Below are positions 46,749-58,680 of a stretch of DNA of 64,000 nucleotides, one piece after another. This stretch comes from Cryptomeria japonica (Eukaryota; Streptophyta; Pinopsida; Cupressales; Cupressaceae), in the NCBI RefSeq assembly GCF_030272615.1, contig NC_081412.1, forward strand, positions 39,424,791 through 39,488,790. Direction: 5' to 3'. Positions within the stretch are counted from its first letter, which is position 1, and each line of letters begins with the position of its first letter. Both the position numbers and the translations under genes were made by a program. The notes under the pieces are model-generated. The model was given only the letters and a program-made list of their open reading frames with translations, ran no database searches and was not told the DNA's origin.

Positions 46749-48766
46749 TGATGGGAGCTATTTATGTCTCATGTTATGCCATAATTTATGTCTTTTCATA
46801 TGCCTTTATACCCATTCTCTCGGTCCATTTCCGATCCATATTATACCATTAAAAATTAGTAAGAAATATTTAGTTTAGTTTTGGGATAAAATATGAAAAT
46901 TACATATTGATTTTCTTTAGTAATAAAGAATTATTCTAATTATGTAGAATGAAGACTTCCTGTCACCGTTTATACAGGAACCTTCTTATCACTCAATGCT
47001 TCCTACCATTACTGCCAATTGGATTCTTGCCATAACAGGTTGACAATGCATTCTACTCATACATGCAATCTCCGCAGTAGCTCTCTTACACACCTCTCCA
47101 CGTGTTTAGTGCTTTCTCTTTTCCCAATATTTGTCACTTCCTCTATTTTTGTTTAATTGTTTAATGGTGTTTGGATTATCTTTTCAAATCTGTACAATAC
47201 TTGCTCGCTTGCCGTGGGATTTAATGTACACCATTCCTTCATCTACTTGACAGTTCATTCTTCCAACAACCACTACCATGTTGGATAACTTCTTCAGTTA
47301 TAATATCTAATAAAAGGGAGAGTCATCTTATATGTCATGGCAAATGTGTAGTTGTGTGGTGGAGATAGTACAGATCTTGTTATTCCTAATTCAGTCCTTT
47401 ATTATGTAGCTAGCAAAAACTATCAAAATCATTATTCTATGCTTATGACTAGTAGTAAAGGGCTTACGTGAACCACTAGTTTGTTGGCCTTGAGCCAAAA
47501 CAAATTACTTATTATTGTATGAAGTTGTTATGAGTTGTGTGTATATAAGCAGCGTAGGAAGCATTTGTAAACAATGAATTTTCCTTCCGTGTTATTCTGA
47601 AGAAATAAAAGATTCATTTTGTTGATCGATCTAGCATAGAAAAACATTTTCTTTCTACTCACCTTGCAAACCAGAGGAAGGGACCACTCTTGGAATGCTC
47701 GGTGAGACTTTTTTATATTTGAATTAGGTAAATTTTGTATAGTGTGTGGTGTGTTTCATATTAAGCAGGTTAAGTTGTAGAGCGTAACAAGTTCCTGATT
47801 CAATCTCCTTTTGAATTTTGAAAGCTTTGATATTTAGCCAATGCGATCAAATCATTATTAATATAATCATATTGTCGGTGCGATCAATTCACTATTGAAT
47901 GTAAATGTTATTTGAAATTCATCATAAATGTTATTGCAGTTTAATTTATCATAGATTATTTTCAAAGCTATTCGGTTTCTATCATCTGAATAGAAGAAAG
48001 TAGTTCTTGTCGCCAGGAAGTCACAGTTCCTGCCACTCAAATTACTTTGATTGGTTGAAGGTTTATTTTCATGTGTTCTAGTTGCATTCATACTCACTCA
48101 ATTCACAACTCTCACCACTTGATGTCATATTGCCCGGATACCTTTCACAAGCTTACGCCCCAGATTGACACATATAGACCAAACTGAATTTCATTATTAA
48201 ACATCAAATTTCATTCCATTCCTTACACGATTCTTATTACCTATCTTTCCACCCATTATTTTACTTTGTCCTTAATCATCCCATCATAGTATTTGTTATT
48301 CCACTCTGCATATTCCTTATCATTTGATCCTTCATGATTGCCTATCATTTCACCCATTTTACATAGCCAAATGTGACGATAAGTTTTCATGATACCTTCT
48401 ATATGTATAACATTTGAAAGAATTGATGTTATGGAAGATAACAAAATTGGAAGAATGAACGAAAAGAAAATGAAGAGAAAGTGAAAAAGAAAAAAAAATG
48501 AGGAAAATCAAAAGTTGAGGAGGATTGAAAGAAAAACTATAAGGTTGAAAAATTGAAGCTTGTTATGAACAATTGATGCCAAAATAATCCAAAGTGAATC
48601 CATGAGGCTTTCTATGAAGAGGAATTGATTAAAAAAAATGTGATGAGGTATAATAGTCAAGAGCGAAAACAAAGGCCAAGGCTATCAATCCAAAAGACCA
48701 CAAGTTCAAAGACCTCTTGATCACAGTGATTGCACAAGGACGTGCAATATGCTAAGTTGGGGGGAA
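46749..48766 (+). mobile_element. LTR retroelement remnant, copy A (LTR plus leader plus 3' end)
   Basis: Starts TGATGGGAGC. About 950 bases of LTR with TATATAAG near 47541 are followed by a primer-like word TTGGAATGCTCGGTGAGAC near 47690 and a leader with GGAAGTCACAGTTCCTGCC. The segment ends with the purine tract GTTGGGGGGAA (48756-48766) immediately before the next LTR. No coding domain survives. Confidence 0.65.
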
Positions 48767-51360
48767 TGATGAGAGCAAATTATGTTCCATTTTATGTCTT
48801 ATTTTAGCCCATTTCATGCATGTTCATATCCATTTCTATATTCCGTTTCATATCATTCTACCATTTACATTGCATATGATTAAATATTAATAAGTGATAT
48901 TTAATTTAGTCTTGAGGTAAAATATGGAAATTAATTATTAATTCTTTTTACTAATAAGTATTGTCATTTTGAGCCTTGGAAATATATTTTGCAGCTGCAG
49001 ATCTTCTTGTCATCTTCAATGCACCTTCTTGTCACTTTTTGGTCAGGAACTACTGTGTATCACTTTTTGACCAGCAAGCTATTTTTGTAATCATTTTAAC
49101 AGACAACATCAGTCTCCAAGGTGGTATCATTTACCTCTTCAGTTATTGTGTTGACCATGTACCAGATCCAAACAAGCACAAGCAACCATGAGATTATTGA
49201 TAAATGAATCTAATTAGAGATGCATTTGGCAGCTATGTAGAGGAAACCCGAAATCTTCTATTTGTTATAACAAGACAAAGTTTAATGCACGACCAACAAA
49301 AAATAGAGAAGACTCAACCAAATGGACTATGGAAGGAAAATCGTGGTGGAGGTGGTTGCATAGATGGAAGAAAACATAACTATTCATGTCTCTATTTTTG
49401 CTTCTTGTTATAACAGACCTGTTTTTTATTCGTGGCCATTGCCAAAGGATTTACGTGAGCCTTGTTACTTACTAGTTTGTTGAAACAAACTATTTAATAT
49501 ATATGCGTATTTCTGTAAACAAAGGGGACAAAATTGAATATATTGGATGTCATTTCTGAAAGAATTATTCTGAAGTTCATTTTAAGAATTCGTTGAGATC
49601 ATCTTCAGTCGGTTTGCTGGGAGGAAGGGCACCCGCTCCTTTGTTGCCAGATGAATGTGTAGCGTCGTAAAATTGTGACACTTGCAATTTTGACTGCATT
49701 TGGGTCTTCACGATGGCGGCGCAACGTTGAACCTGAATGGAGACCCCGAAACCTGTTTACGACATCAAAAACTACATCTTTCTGCACCTTGGCCTGATCC
49801 TCCTTGCACCCTGCTGTCCTGGGAGGTGGGACCATGGCGCCCAGCGCCTTGGTCCCTGGCCCTATTTTGGGCCCGGTCTCTTGTTGGGCATCGAGTCTTC
49901 AAATTTGCAATTTGGAAAATAATGCTCCTAGGTCGACCTAAGGTCGGAAAAATCAATCTCCTAACCCTAATTGACAAGTATATAAACTACATTTCCCCTC
50001 ACGGAAAGGGAGGAAAAAACATATGTGTGCAAGAGGCGGAAGCGATAGGCAAACATTAAGACATTCAAACATTCAAACATTCAAGCATTTCTTCAAGCAA
50101 TTGAGCATTCTAGGTCTCCATTCAAGGCTAGGTGTTGCATTCAAGACAAGGATTCAACCATTGAAGAGGAGATCACCTACAACATACAACATACAACATC
50201 ATTACACCTTCGCATGTAAGAATACAAACATTCTTACAACAAGGTATCAGTACTTGATTACATTACAAACATTTACATTTACAGCATTCTCATTTCTTGG
50301 TTAATTCCAAAACCGGGGTTTGACCTGAAGGCAAACCCCTAATCCCTAACCCCCCAATCGTCCTCTCTTTTCTGTGTGTAGGTTGCAGGTACGCGGCTGT
50401 AATTGAAGATCTGGAATCCTTGTGCAGAGACGAACAGATCCCCCTTCGTTTCGTGGATTTTTCGGAGGACCGTGTGCACTCCGGGCGCCATCGTCCCGTC
50501 AACTTTCGCTCAAACTTGCAGGGCAGCATCGTCTCGACATTTTACTGCTAATTTCAGGTCCGTAGCTTTATCCCGTGTCTTTATCTCCGTCTACAAACGA
50601 ATCTTTCCTACTTTTACATACACTCCTAGTTCAATCCTTCTATCTACATTATTTACAAAAGAGGGTATCCTTGCTGTCTCAACCCTTGAAACTCATTTAG
50701 AATTCAATCTTGCATTGTGTGGGATTGGATCTGGTGAGTTTCAACCCCTCTTTTGAATGTAAAGTCTCTCCTAAGTGAAAACCATCAATCCTAGTGACCC
50801 CCTTTCTCTCTCCTTGGAGTGGGGGAACACCTAGGGTTCGATTTTCCGCTTTACAGAATGTATATGTATATTTTATTTATTTTGCATGGTGTGTGATTTC
50901 AATTCCATTTTACATTATTTTAATTATGTGTTCTGGTTGTCATTGATTCTTGTAAATAATTATGTAATTGATTCTTGTAAATAATTGTAGTTGATTTTAA
51001 CTATCTATTTATTCAGATTAAATTAGTTGTTATAATTTTTGTGTTAATTAAATAGGCTATTGATTTGAGTTTAATTATTTCACTTTGGATTTTTTGAATT
51101 TGGTAATTGGTGTTTTGTTTTAGAATTCATTGTGTGTGCAGATCCTATTGCTAGGAAGTGACAGTTCCTACCGCTAGTTTTATTTCGATTTACAATAGGT
51201 TTTCTTTTCATAGTTGCATTTATCCCCACTCATCTCACGACTTTCACCCCTTGATGCCATATTGCCCAGACATCTCTCACAAGTTTACGCCTCGAGATTG
51301 ACAAGTATAGACCAACTAAATTAATTATTAAACGTCAATTCTATTGTACTCTTTGCCCCA
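48767..51360 (+). mobile_element. LTR retroelement remnant, copy B (LTR plus leader), interrupted by a solo LTR
   Basis: Starts TGATGAGAGC and aligns with copy A through its LTR. After the solo LTR inserted at 49658-50855 it aligns again in the leader (GGAAGTGACAGTTCCTACC, then TTGATGCCATATTGCCC). It is diverged and broken. Confidence 0.65.
49658..50855 (+). mobile_element. Solo LTR of the gag-only family
   Basis: Runs TGTAGCGTCG to GCTTTACA, the reverse complement of the LTRs at 31438 and 38210, and is flanked by a perfect GAATG duplication (49653-49657, 50856-50860). A TATATAAAC motif lies near 49979. Its sense is plus, opposite to the full element. Confidence 0.92.
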
Positions 51361-51542
51361 GTGTTGGTCTATCAATTTGAAGGAATCACATGTTAGCTTA
51401 GTTAATTAAAATTAATTAATAGAGGTTTAGAAGAAATAATGATTAGAAAGACTTTAGAAGAATAGGGAAATAATTAATTTATTGATAAATTAATTATAAG
51501 AATATAGTGATAAAATTAATTAAATTTAATTTAATTAATTTT
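51361..51542. other. AT-rich target DNA of the LINE at 51543
   Basis: TTAATTAA-rich sequence. Its last 14 bases, ATTTAATTAATTTT (51529-51542), are duplicated at 53366-53379. Sequence after 53379 ends at TAGACGTCTACA (53461-53472), the complement of a TGTAGAC-type LTR start, so the target may have been a short LTR. Confidence 0.45.
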
Positions 51543-51726
51543 TTATTTTTTTTCGATCGATAAATGGTACTTTATATTGATATTCCAAAAAAAATTGATT
51601 ACAAACATTATACAGCAAAACGGAGACCACCAAAAAACTTGCTAAAAAAAAGCAAGACATATACAGTCTGATAATTACATACCAAAAACTATCAAAATGT
51701 TTGTAACAAAAACCATCAAACAGAAA

Positions 51727-52026
51727 CTACTGTGGTGCATTAACCACCACAATCTCCTTTCCTTTATCGCATCCTTCCATGGCACACACATGTTGGTCCT
51801 CCTTGTCGACATGGTCATCATGGGCTTCCGAGGGGAGGTCAATCCATAGTGACCTGCCACCCATGATGTTCTTGGAGCCTCGAGGCCTTCCACATTTCTT
51901 CTTTGGAGAGGAACCTGAGCTTGAGTCCCCACCCAGTCTCCTCCCAAGAGAGGGGCTCCATTTTTCTAGCTCCAGTCGGATTTTAGCATTCTCCCATGAT
52001 CTTATGTAGTTCTGCACCCCTTGCAT
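51727..52026 (-). pseudogene. Post-RNase H region of LINE-1 with AT-hook-like motif
   Basis: An open stretch of about 100 codons in the same frame as the RNase H. It carries KKKCGRPRGSKN, which resembles plant AT-hooks (core GRP, then GSKN), followed by an acidic, C/H-containing end. A second same-frame stretch lies at 52285-52470 (MEPNFSLKATRPKVAFWGAI). Function is unknown. The frame is interrupted by stops between the stretches. Confidence 0.5.
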
Positions 52027-52939
52027 ACCGATTTGGGCCGAATCCCTGCGAACTTCTTTACTACAGTTCGTACTCCATTACAGAAATGGACGAAAGGGGG
52101 GCTGAAAATCACACGAATGCAACCAAACACCATTCGGGCAAACAAAGCCTTCCTCATCCCTCGCCATCCCGATGAAACTCATCAAGTCACCTCTCCATTC
52201 TTCCTTCACACTATTCGAGATCAACCAGTGCACACGATCCACCCCTAGCAACTCAAAGGCCCACGCAGTATGTAAACATGGAAGCTATATCCACATTAGT
52301 GTGGTATTGGAGTCACCTCGCATGTAATTGTCCCTAAGAACAATCTTCACTCTATTGAGAATATCTCGGTCTTCAAACTTGAAGATGTTTGAGAGATGCT
52401 CATTGGAGATGGCACCCCAAAAGGCCACCTTAGGACGTGTTGCCTTAAGAGAAAAGTTTGGCTCCATCATTGAACCAAAACACTAATCCTGCACCACCGA
52501 CACTCCTGCAACTATCTTGTCAAAAACTCACTTCTCTACGCTCATTAACCAAGATCAATTTTGCTTACTTACCACAATAACTCCCTTCATAAATGCATAT
52601 CATCCTTTGATATCCTTGAGACATTCCCCGACTGCACACCATTAATGCGAGTACCCTTTTTGCATGTACATCACATCTGGCCAACTCTCCAGCACTACCA
52701 CCCTGCTCGATAAAACAACCCGCAACACAAAGGAATGTCGATCACCACGGTCTATCAACCCGTATCACTGCCAAGATGCACTCAAAACTCAACATTAAAT
52801 GCGCATCACCTCAATTGAAACAGATAGTCTCTATCAAAATTTAGCCCCAAGATATCACTTCTACTCGGGTACTGATATCCTCATCACCCCAACCTCTAAA
52901 TTCAAAGCCTCATTTGCACATCTATCTGCCTCTTGATTG

Positions 52940-53320
52940 CCACCTCAAAGAGTGTGGGATATCTTAAAATCATCAAAGGATTTCAAGCAATACGAGATCA
53001 TATCGATGTCACTACTTATTTTCCATCTAAGCTAGTTACCACAGATAATTGCATTGACAATCACAAGGGAATCCCCCTCTAGATGAAGCTTAATCACGCC
53101 TATTCTACGAGCTAGAAGTACAACAAGAACGGTCGCTTTGGCCTCAACTTCGTTATTTGGACCATTTGGCAACCTTTGCCATCCTTCACTAATTATGACC
53201 CCTAGAGAGTTCTTCGCAACACATCCAGCACTCGACGATCCCGAATTACCCTTGGACTCACCATCAGAATTGATCTTTTTCCATCCATCTTCCAAGGGTG
53301 TCCACTCAACCACTCTCTCC
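52940..53320 (-). pseudogene. LINE RNase H domain (LINE-1)
   Basis: WKKINSDGESKGNSGSSSAG, then GVIISEGWQRLPNGPNNEVE and HLEGDSLVIVNAI, are the beta-1 aspartate, the glutamate-bearing helix and the EGDS segment of the RVT_3-type RNase H found at the C-terminus of plant L1 ORF2. The downstream AD..AN segment continues past the first stop (53029-53031) in the same frame. Confidence 0.85.
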
Positions 53321-53379
53321 CCAACATCTACTAGATTAACATGATCCTACCCATTAACGGGCTTGATTTAATTAATTTT

Positions 53380-55428
53380 AAGAATAACAAGACCAACACA
53401 ATTAAATTAATTAATTATGTGGAAAGGCTTAAATTAATTAAATATTAATTTAATTAATTTTAGACGTCTACAGAAGAATTATTGGCTTGTGAGGAATACC
53501 TCCTAGTTTTGTAGAGAATAAAGGTTGTACCTTCTAGTGAATTAGCTCAATTGTGAATTGTTTACAAGGATTATCATGAGATTTTGTGAAAGTGTGTATA
53601 GATTGGCAAGGTCAAACTTACGTTACTCAAAGGGTGAAGAACCAAGTTAATTAATAGGATAGATTTGACAAAGAAGATGATGGACAAAATAGAGATTTAT
53701 TGAAAATCTCCCTTGTACCTTATAGGAGAACTCCTTGTCTTCCCCAACTTCCAAAGTAATAAAATATTTTGCGCTCTCTTCACCAATAATTTAAAAAATA
53801 CTAATTCACAAGTTGATGAGGGTGAAGGTTCCATTGTGGGGCTTTCAACAGGACCTAACTAAGGTTTGGATCATTTCAAAGAAAGATCAATTATTCATTC
53901 TCCCCCCACCCCCCTCCAAAAAAAAGGAGGTTGAAATATCGTAAGACCCAAAAACCAATGACTTGAATGAGGTCATCACCTCCTTCCTAAGTCATTTTCT
54001 AGGCCAAGCATGACATTCTTGTTTTCATTATTTATTTACAATGGTGAATTATTTTTTAACATATGTAATCACTTAATGCAAGTGGATTAAAATTGTGTAA
54101 AGCCTATAGGTCTAACTTAATTTGTATCTTGTGATATTTGAATTTTAGGCGCAAACAGGTCAAAGTTTAGGTCAACTTATTTTGTTTTCAAAGTTTGGGT
54201 GCCCAAAGTGGATATTTAATACCTCCTTGTGAACATTGTAAGGGGTTGGACATTTTGTATACCAATGAACTATAGCAATTTCAACATGGAAGTCCTACTA
54301 AATATTGTAATCAACACATATTTCAAACTAATGATCATGTCTATTTTGTTTCAATATTCCAATATTGGTGATTATGTGCTTCTTTTTATTTCTTTAATTT
54401 GAACTAGAAATGGTAAAATATATTTCTTTTTTTTTTCGTAGTGTTGTTTATAGAATCTAGGCTTGGGATAAGGTAGTTCAATTGCATTAAACTTGAAATA
54501 TCCTAATATCATTATTTTTCCTTAGATGCTTACATTAATATTGTAAATGGTTGTGTGAATACTAACCATTGTGGTATTGGTTTCTTTGGATTTTATCAAA
54601 CCTTTCAAATATTAGATATAGAGTGCAAACTATTTGTTGTTCATTCCTTTCATTTAATTATCCTCTCTATAGCCTAGATGTAATCTTTTTATACCTTGAT
54701 AGTTTAAGGATAGTTTTAGGTATAGGTTAATCTAGATCTTAGAGTAGACTTAGAATAGGAAAAAATAGTTAGAGTAGGGTGGGAAAGTAATATCACACTT
54801 GATCTTCAAATATTTAACTTTCTATTCAAGCATATATCTAAATCATTGGATTATGTATCTTTACTCAATTTGATAACACCAAGAAAGGCCCCTTGCAAAT
54901 AAATCATGTAGGCTACTTAACTTTTATAACATTGTTAAGACCTAACTTAAAAGGAACTTTAGAGCCGATCTCTTCACTTTTCAAGATAATTAGGGTGTTA
55001 TATCATTCTAGTTGTCATCAATTGTGTTAACACCGCCATCCATTTGATTTTAATAATAGTCTTGAGTACATCTTGAGGGATAACTAGGATAACTTTGGTT
55101 TAAATTATTTTATGTTGATAAATATTTGAAAAGAAAAATTTCTTGTGATTCTTCTATTTTTAGTTTTTTGTTAGAATTCCCTAAGAAGGTTGATAAAGTT
55201 TCCAAATTACCTTATGCAAAAATAATCCATTCATTTTTTAAAATCTTTTAGGTAAGGAATAGAGTCTAAACCAATAATGTGTGTTGATGAGATTCCTAAT
55301 GAAGCCTCATACATTGTATGTATTAATGACAATCTTGAAAGGAGTGTTAAGATTCAATCTAGCTTTAAAATTCTATGTAGAGAAAAGACAAGTCCCCCCA
55401 TTCAATAATGATCTTTTGTTAGATTATG
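53380..55428. other. Intergenic sequence, no gene recognised
   Basis: AT-rich, with a C-run near 53900-53916 and no long open frame. Nothing further is supported. Confidence 0.45.
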
Positions 55429-55812
55429 TTTTTGATTAAGTAAAAGCAGGTTTTAAGGGACCCAAAACCCGATTACATTCGAAAGATATTCAAGAAGGAA
55501 ACAAAACAAGATAGCTGCAAAAGACCAGCAAAAAAACCAGCAACAGAGAAAGGGACAGCAAGAGGCCAGCAAGAAATTGGCCCCAAGCCCAACATTACAA
55601 GTTAATTAAAAACTCTTCATAGATTCCTCAGCATTCTATACCAAGAGCATCATCACCTTGGCCGCTTCCCTCAGGTCGTTGTTTTCTTGTCCAAGCTGAC
55701 TCTCTTTCATTTTGGTGTCCTTCCCAATAGTGGTCTGCCTAGTTCTGCGCCTAGGGTTATGGTGGGTGGGGCTGGAAGTTGGAGCATCTTCTATAATTAC
55801 CAGGTTCTTATC

Positions 55813-57410
55813 CTAATTTTTCCTTTCCAAATGATCCACCAATGCGTTCATATTCTGGGAAGAAACTTTAAGGACCTGGAGGCTGTGGTTCATAAGGCTT
55901 TTCAAAGCCTTCTCATTACGGGCGATCCGGGTGTTGACGTTGTTTTTGTCCTCCTCCACCTGCTCTTTCAGAGTTCTAATAACATCCTCCAAATGTTTCA
56001 GGTCCCCTTTGATCAAATCTTTCTCCAACCAGTCCTCCATCTCATTTCCTCCTTAGCTTCACTGTTTTCCGTATCCTCATTTTGTTTCCTAGAGTCAGAC
56101 ATCTTAATCAGCTTATTAATCTTATCTTCCAGCTCCCTTTGCTTACCCTGCATACTGGTGATGTTTTCGACAACCCATTTCTGGAAATTGAAGAATTCCA
56201 GAGTGCAGTTACGGGCGGTGTCCAAGATGGTGTTCGCAGAGTCCTTGCCTTGTTCAGTCTCCTCAGAGTTAGGGTTGTCATACTCCTTAGGATTCAAAGC
56301 AACATTCTCGCTTTCTGAACCCTTAGGGTTAGAGTGAGGGTTTTCAAAATTACACCCTTCCTCCCCTTCACCATAGTTCTCATCCTTATTTTGCTCCATT
56401 TTAGTATCAGTGTCCTTATCCTTTTCCTCTTCTTCATCACAATGCACCTCCTTTTCCTCATGCTCTGTTTCAACTTTCCTTTTTTTGTGGGTAGGGGTGT
56501 TGGGTTAATCCCCATTCGAGTCAGAGTCTTTGCAGCTCTCAGATATATGAGCGTTAATGATCAAAGGATCATCCTTGGTTGCCCTAGCCTTATCCTTAAG
56601 ATGTTCATATATTAGCAGAATGCGCCCCCGGTGGGCTAAAGGGTAAGAGTTAGGCTTTTTAGCATGGTCTGCAAGGCTCTCATTTAGAGAGGATGCTAAA
56701 TAGAAGGGCATGGATATTTTAGACCCATGATGGAAATGGTTCAGAATAGTGAAATGATAGTTATAAATTTTTGTAAATCTGCCATCCACAGTCAAATACT
56801 CCATTAAAGCCCTAAGAAATTTTTACCAGAAAGGCTTTACCTGCTGGGGAGTGTAGTATGAGATGTTGTCCTTCTTCACAAGCTTGCCCTTCTCATCCTC
56901 CGACTTCGAGAAGTTTTTGAAAGCTTTAGCTGCATACTTCTGATCCCTATAGAATTTAGTCCCCTCCATCTGGAGACCCATGACCTTTGCAATCATGTTT
57001 TCATCGATTTACCAAATCTCCCCAAATAGGGTGACTCTGTTGTTACTCCAACTTTTAGCAAAACCATAAGACATAGAATTCCTGCTTCCGTGAAGCTTTT
57101 CCATATAGTCAGTGAAGTCGTGTCTGTGGAGCACCCTTCTCCAGACCTTTCGTTCACTCTTCCAATTTTCACATCCTGGAGGCTCGTTCATGTTTAGGTT
57201 ACCACCCATTCTAAGCTCCAAGTAAAGATACCCACTACTACAATTCACAATCCGCAAATAAAAGTCTGAAAACTTGTTATCTCTGGAATTCCCGTGTAAG
57301 GACTCTTTCATAGTTTTGAAATTGCTGCTTATGGCCGCATAAACCCAGCTATTATTACTATAATCTTTCGCACACATATGATCTTGGAAATGATGCCAAA
57401 AAACACTCAT
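55813..57410 (-). pseudogene. Long post-RNase H coding region of LINE-2
   Basis: Three open stretches (57410-57009, 56804-56505, 56447-56013) lie in exactly the same frame as the RNase H and are separated only by stop codons. A last one (56040-55813) is in another frame. The first two contain VFWHHFQDHM and MPFYLASSLNESLADHA, then RGRILLIYEHLK, which faintly recalls the conserved core of plant transposon-associated proteins. Next is a strongly acidic stretch (DEEEEKDKDTDT). The last parts are predicted coiled coil (QGKQRELEDKINKLIKM, KHLEDVIRTLKEQVEED). It is about 530 codons in all, function unknown. Confidence 0.6.
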
Positions 57411-57476
57411 AATCTGACAGTTAATCCGCCCCCAAAATCTATCTTTGGAATCGTTCCCCAGAAATTAATCCTGAGA

Positions 57477-57957
57477 TTAACTTGACCCATTGATGCGATC
57501 AAAGTATAATTGCTCTTTAACCTCCCTTTTGATGTGAGTTTCTCCAATGTATTTGACATCCTTCTCCAAATTGACCCCTTCATTGGCTAGGATATCCGCA
57601 ACCTTATTGCCCTCTCTAAAGGTATGAGTTATAATAATGCTAACATAGTTATTTAGAAGATATTTAGCATTTTTAATTAAATTGGTAATATTCCAGGAAA
57701 CAGAACTTGTACCTTTGAGGGCTTGTATGATGTTTGAAGAGTCCCCTTCGAGCCAAATTTTTTTGAATTTGAATTCCTGAGCTAGCTGGAGGCTCTTTAG
57801 CATTGCCAGAGCTTCAGCCACATGGTTATTTTGGACCCCAAAAGGAGAAGCAAAAGCAGCAATGCAAATTCCTTGAGCATTTCTAATAACTCCTCTCCAC
57901 CAGCCTTTCCAAGGTTCCCTTTAGCAGCCCCATCAAAATTAATTACAATTTCTAATT
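57477..57957 (-). pseudogene. LINE RNase H domain (LINE-2)
   Basis: FDGAAKGN, then GVIRNAQGICIAAF, AEALAMLKSLQLA, WLEGDSSNIIQAL and HTFREGNKVADILANEGV give the catalytic D-E-D series and the C-terminal histidine region of RVT_3 RNase H. There is a frame change early in the domain (near 57915). After that the frame is open to the stop at 57477. Confidence 0.88.
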
Positions 57958-57999
57958 ACAATGGTTAGCTGAGATATGAGAAAGGGTGGAAGCCTATGA

Positions 58000-58680
58000 G
58001 AAGAGATCTATTAGATCTCTTTTTAATTCTATGAAGTATTTAGATGTCTTTTGTTTCTAAGGAATTATATCTATTGGATTTATTTGGATTGTGCCTTCGA
58101 ATTTATTCATCTTGGTTTGGTCTTCTTTGCTTCTAATCACTCTAAAGGAAGGGGTAGAACTATTATTTTGATAAACAACAATTTGGCAAGTTATGTGATT
58201 GATAATGGATTTTGTCCTTGTTCTAGTGTTTCATGGGTAAGATTTTATATGAATATTAAAGAGTTTGGGATCTAGTTTCTTTATGACCCTAAGTATTACA
58301 AGATTAGGCCATGGTTGAATTTGGTATGGTTATGTTCTAGGTTGTTTAATATCCCCTAGATCTTTGGGGGTATTTTAGTGTTGTGTAAAATAAGGAAGAG
58401 AAGAAGGGGGTATCATTTTTTTCTAGCAAGGAAGTTAATCCTTTTTATAGTTTAATTTTAAGACGAAGTTTAATTTATAAGACCCTCTGGGTAGGTGCAA
58501 TAAAAATTGTAGGTGTGTGTGGTTGACTAGTAAAAAAGGTAGAAAGGTGGTAGAAGAGTTTTTTGAAGGTAGATAGTTTTATTGTAATGCTATTTTTAAC
58601 TTTCCTATTTACTTAGATTAGAATGTAGTTAAGGTTATTCCCTTCTCATTATATGTCATTCACCCTATTTAATGCTCTTT
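58000..58680 (+). pseudogene. LINE-3 apurinic-type endonuclease fragment
   Basis: MKYLDVFCF, KGRGRTIILINN, SSVSWVRFYMNIKEFGI and FYCNAIFNFPIYLD follow the order of plant L1 endonuclease blocks. The IPW.FGGDF block is present as IP*IFGGI, with a stop in place of tryptophan. VVKVIPFS matches the family's C-terminal VIPFSLSDHHPI block. Confidence 0.72.

Larger units (their letters stand above)
51543..53365 (-). mobile_element. 5'-truncated L1-type LINE (LINE-1 in this window)
   Basis: Flanked by a 14-base target duplication (ATTTAATTAATTTT). It ends, in minus sense, with TTTATCGATCG and an A-rich tail (plus-strand T-run 51543-51553), all typical of target-primed insertion. The surviving part begins with an RNase H domain and continues about 1.5 kb downstream. 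In that region several open stretches stay in the same frame as RNase H. EN and RT are missing through 5' truncation. Confidence 0.88.
55430..57960 (-). mobile_element. 5'-truncated L1-type LINE (LINE-2 in this window)
   Basis: The minus strand starts inside an RNase H domain (near 57957), and the RNase H, a long downstream open region and a 3' end reading ACTTAATCAAAAACA follow. The tail is short. No convincing target duplication is visible. EN and RT are absent through 5' truncation. Confidence 0.78.

Noticed and set aside
51363-53472. Short LTR (TGTTGGTC to GTCTACA) hosting LINE-1
   Set aside because: The ends look LTR-like, but no target duplication or second copy is visible, so it is kept only as a remark in the flank entry.
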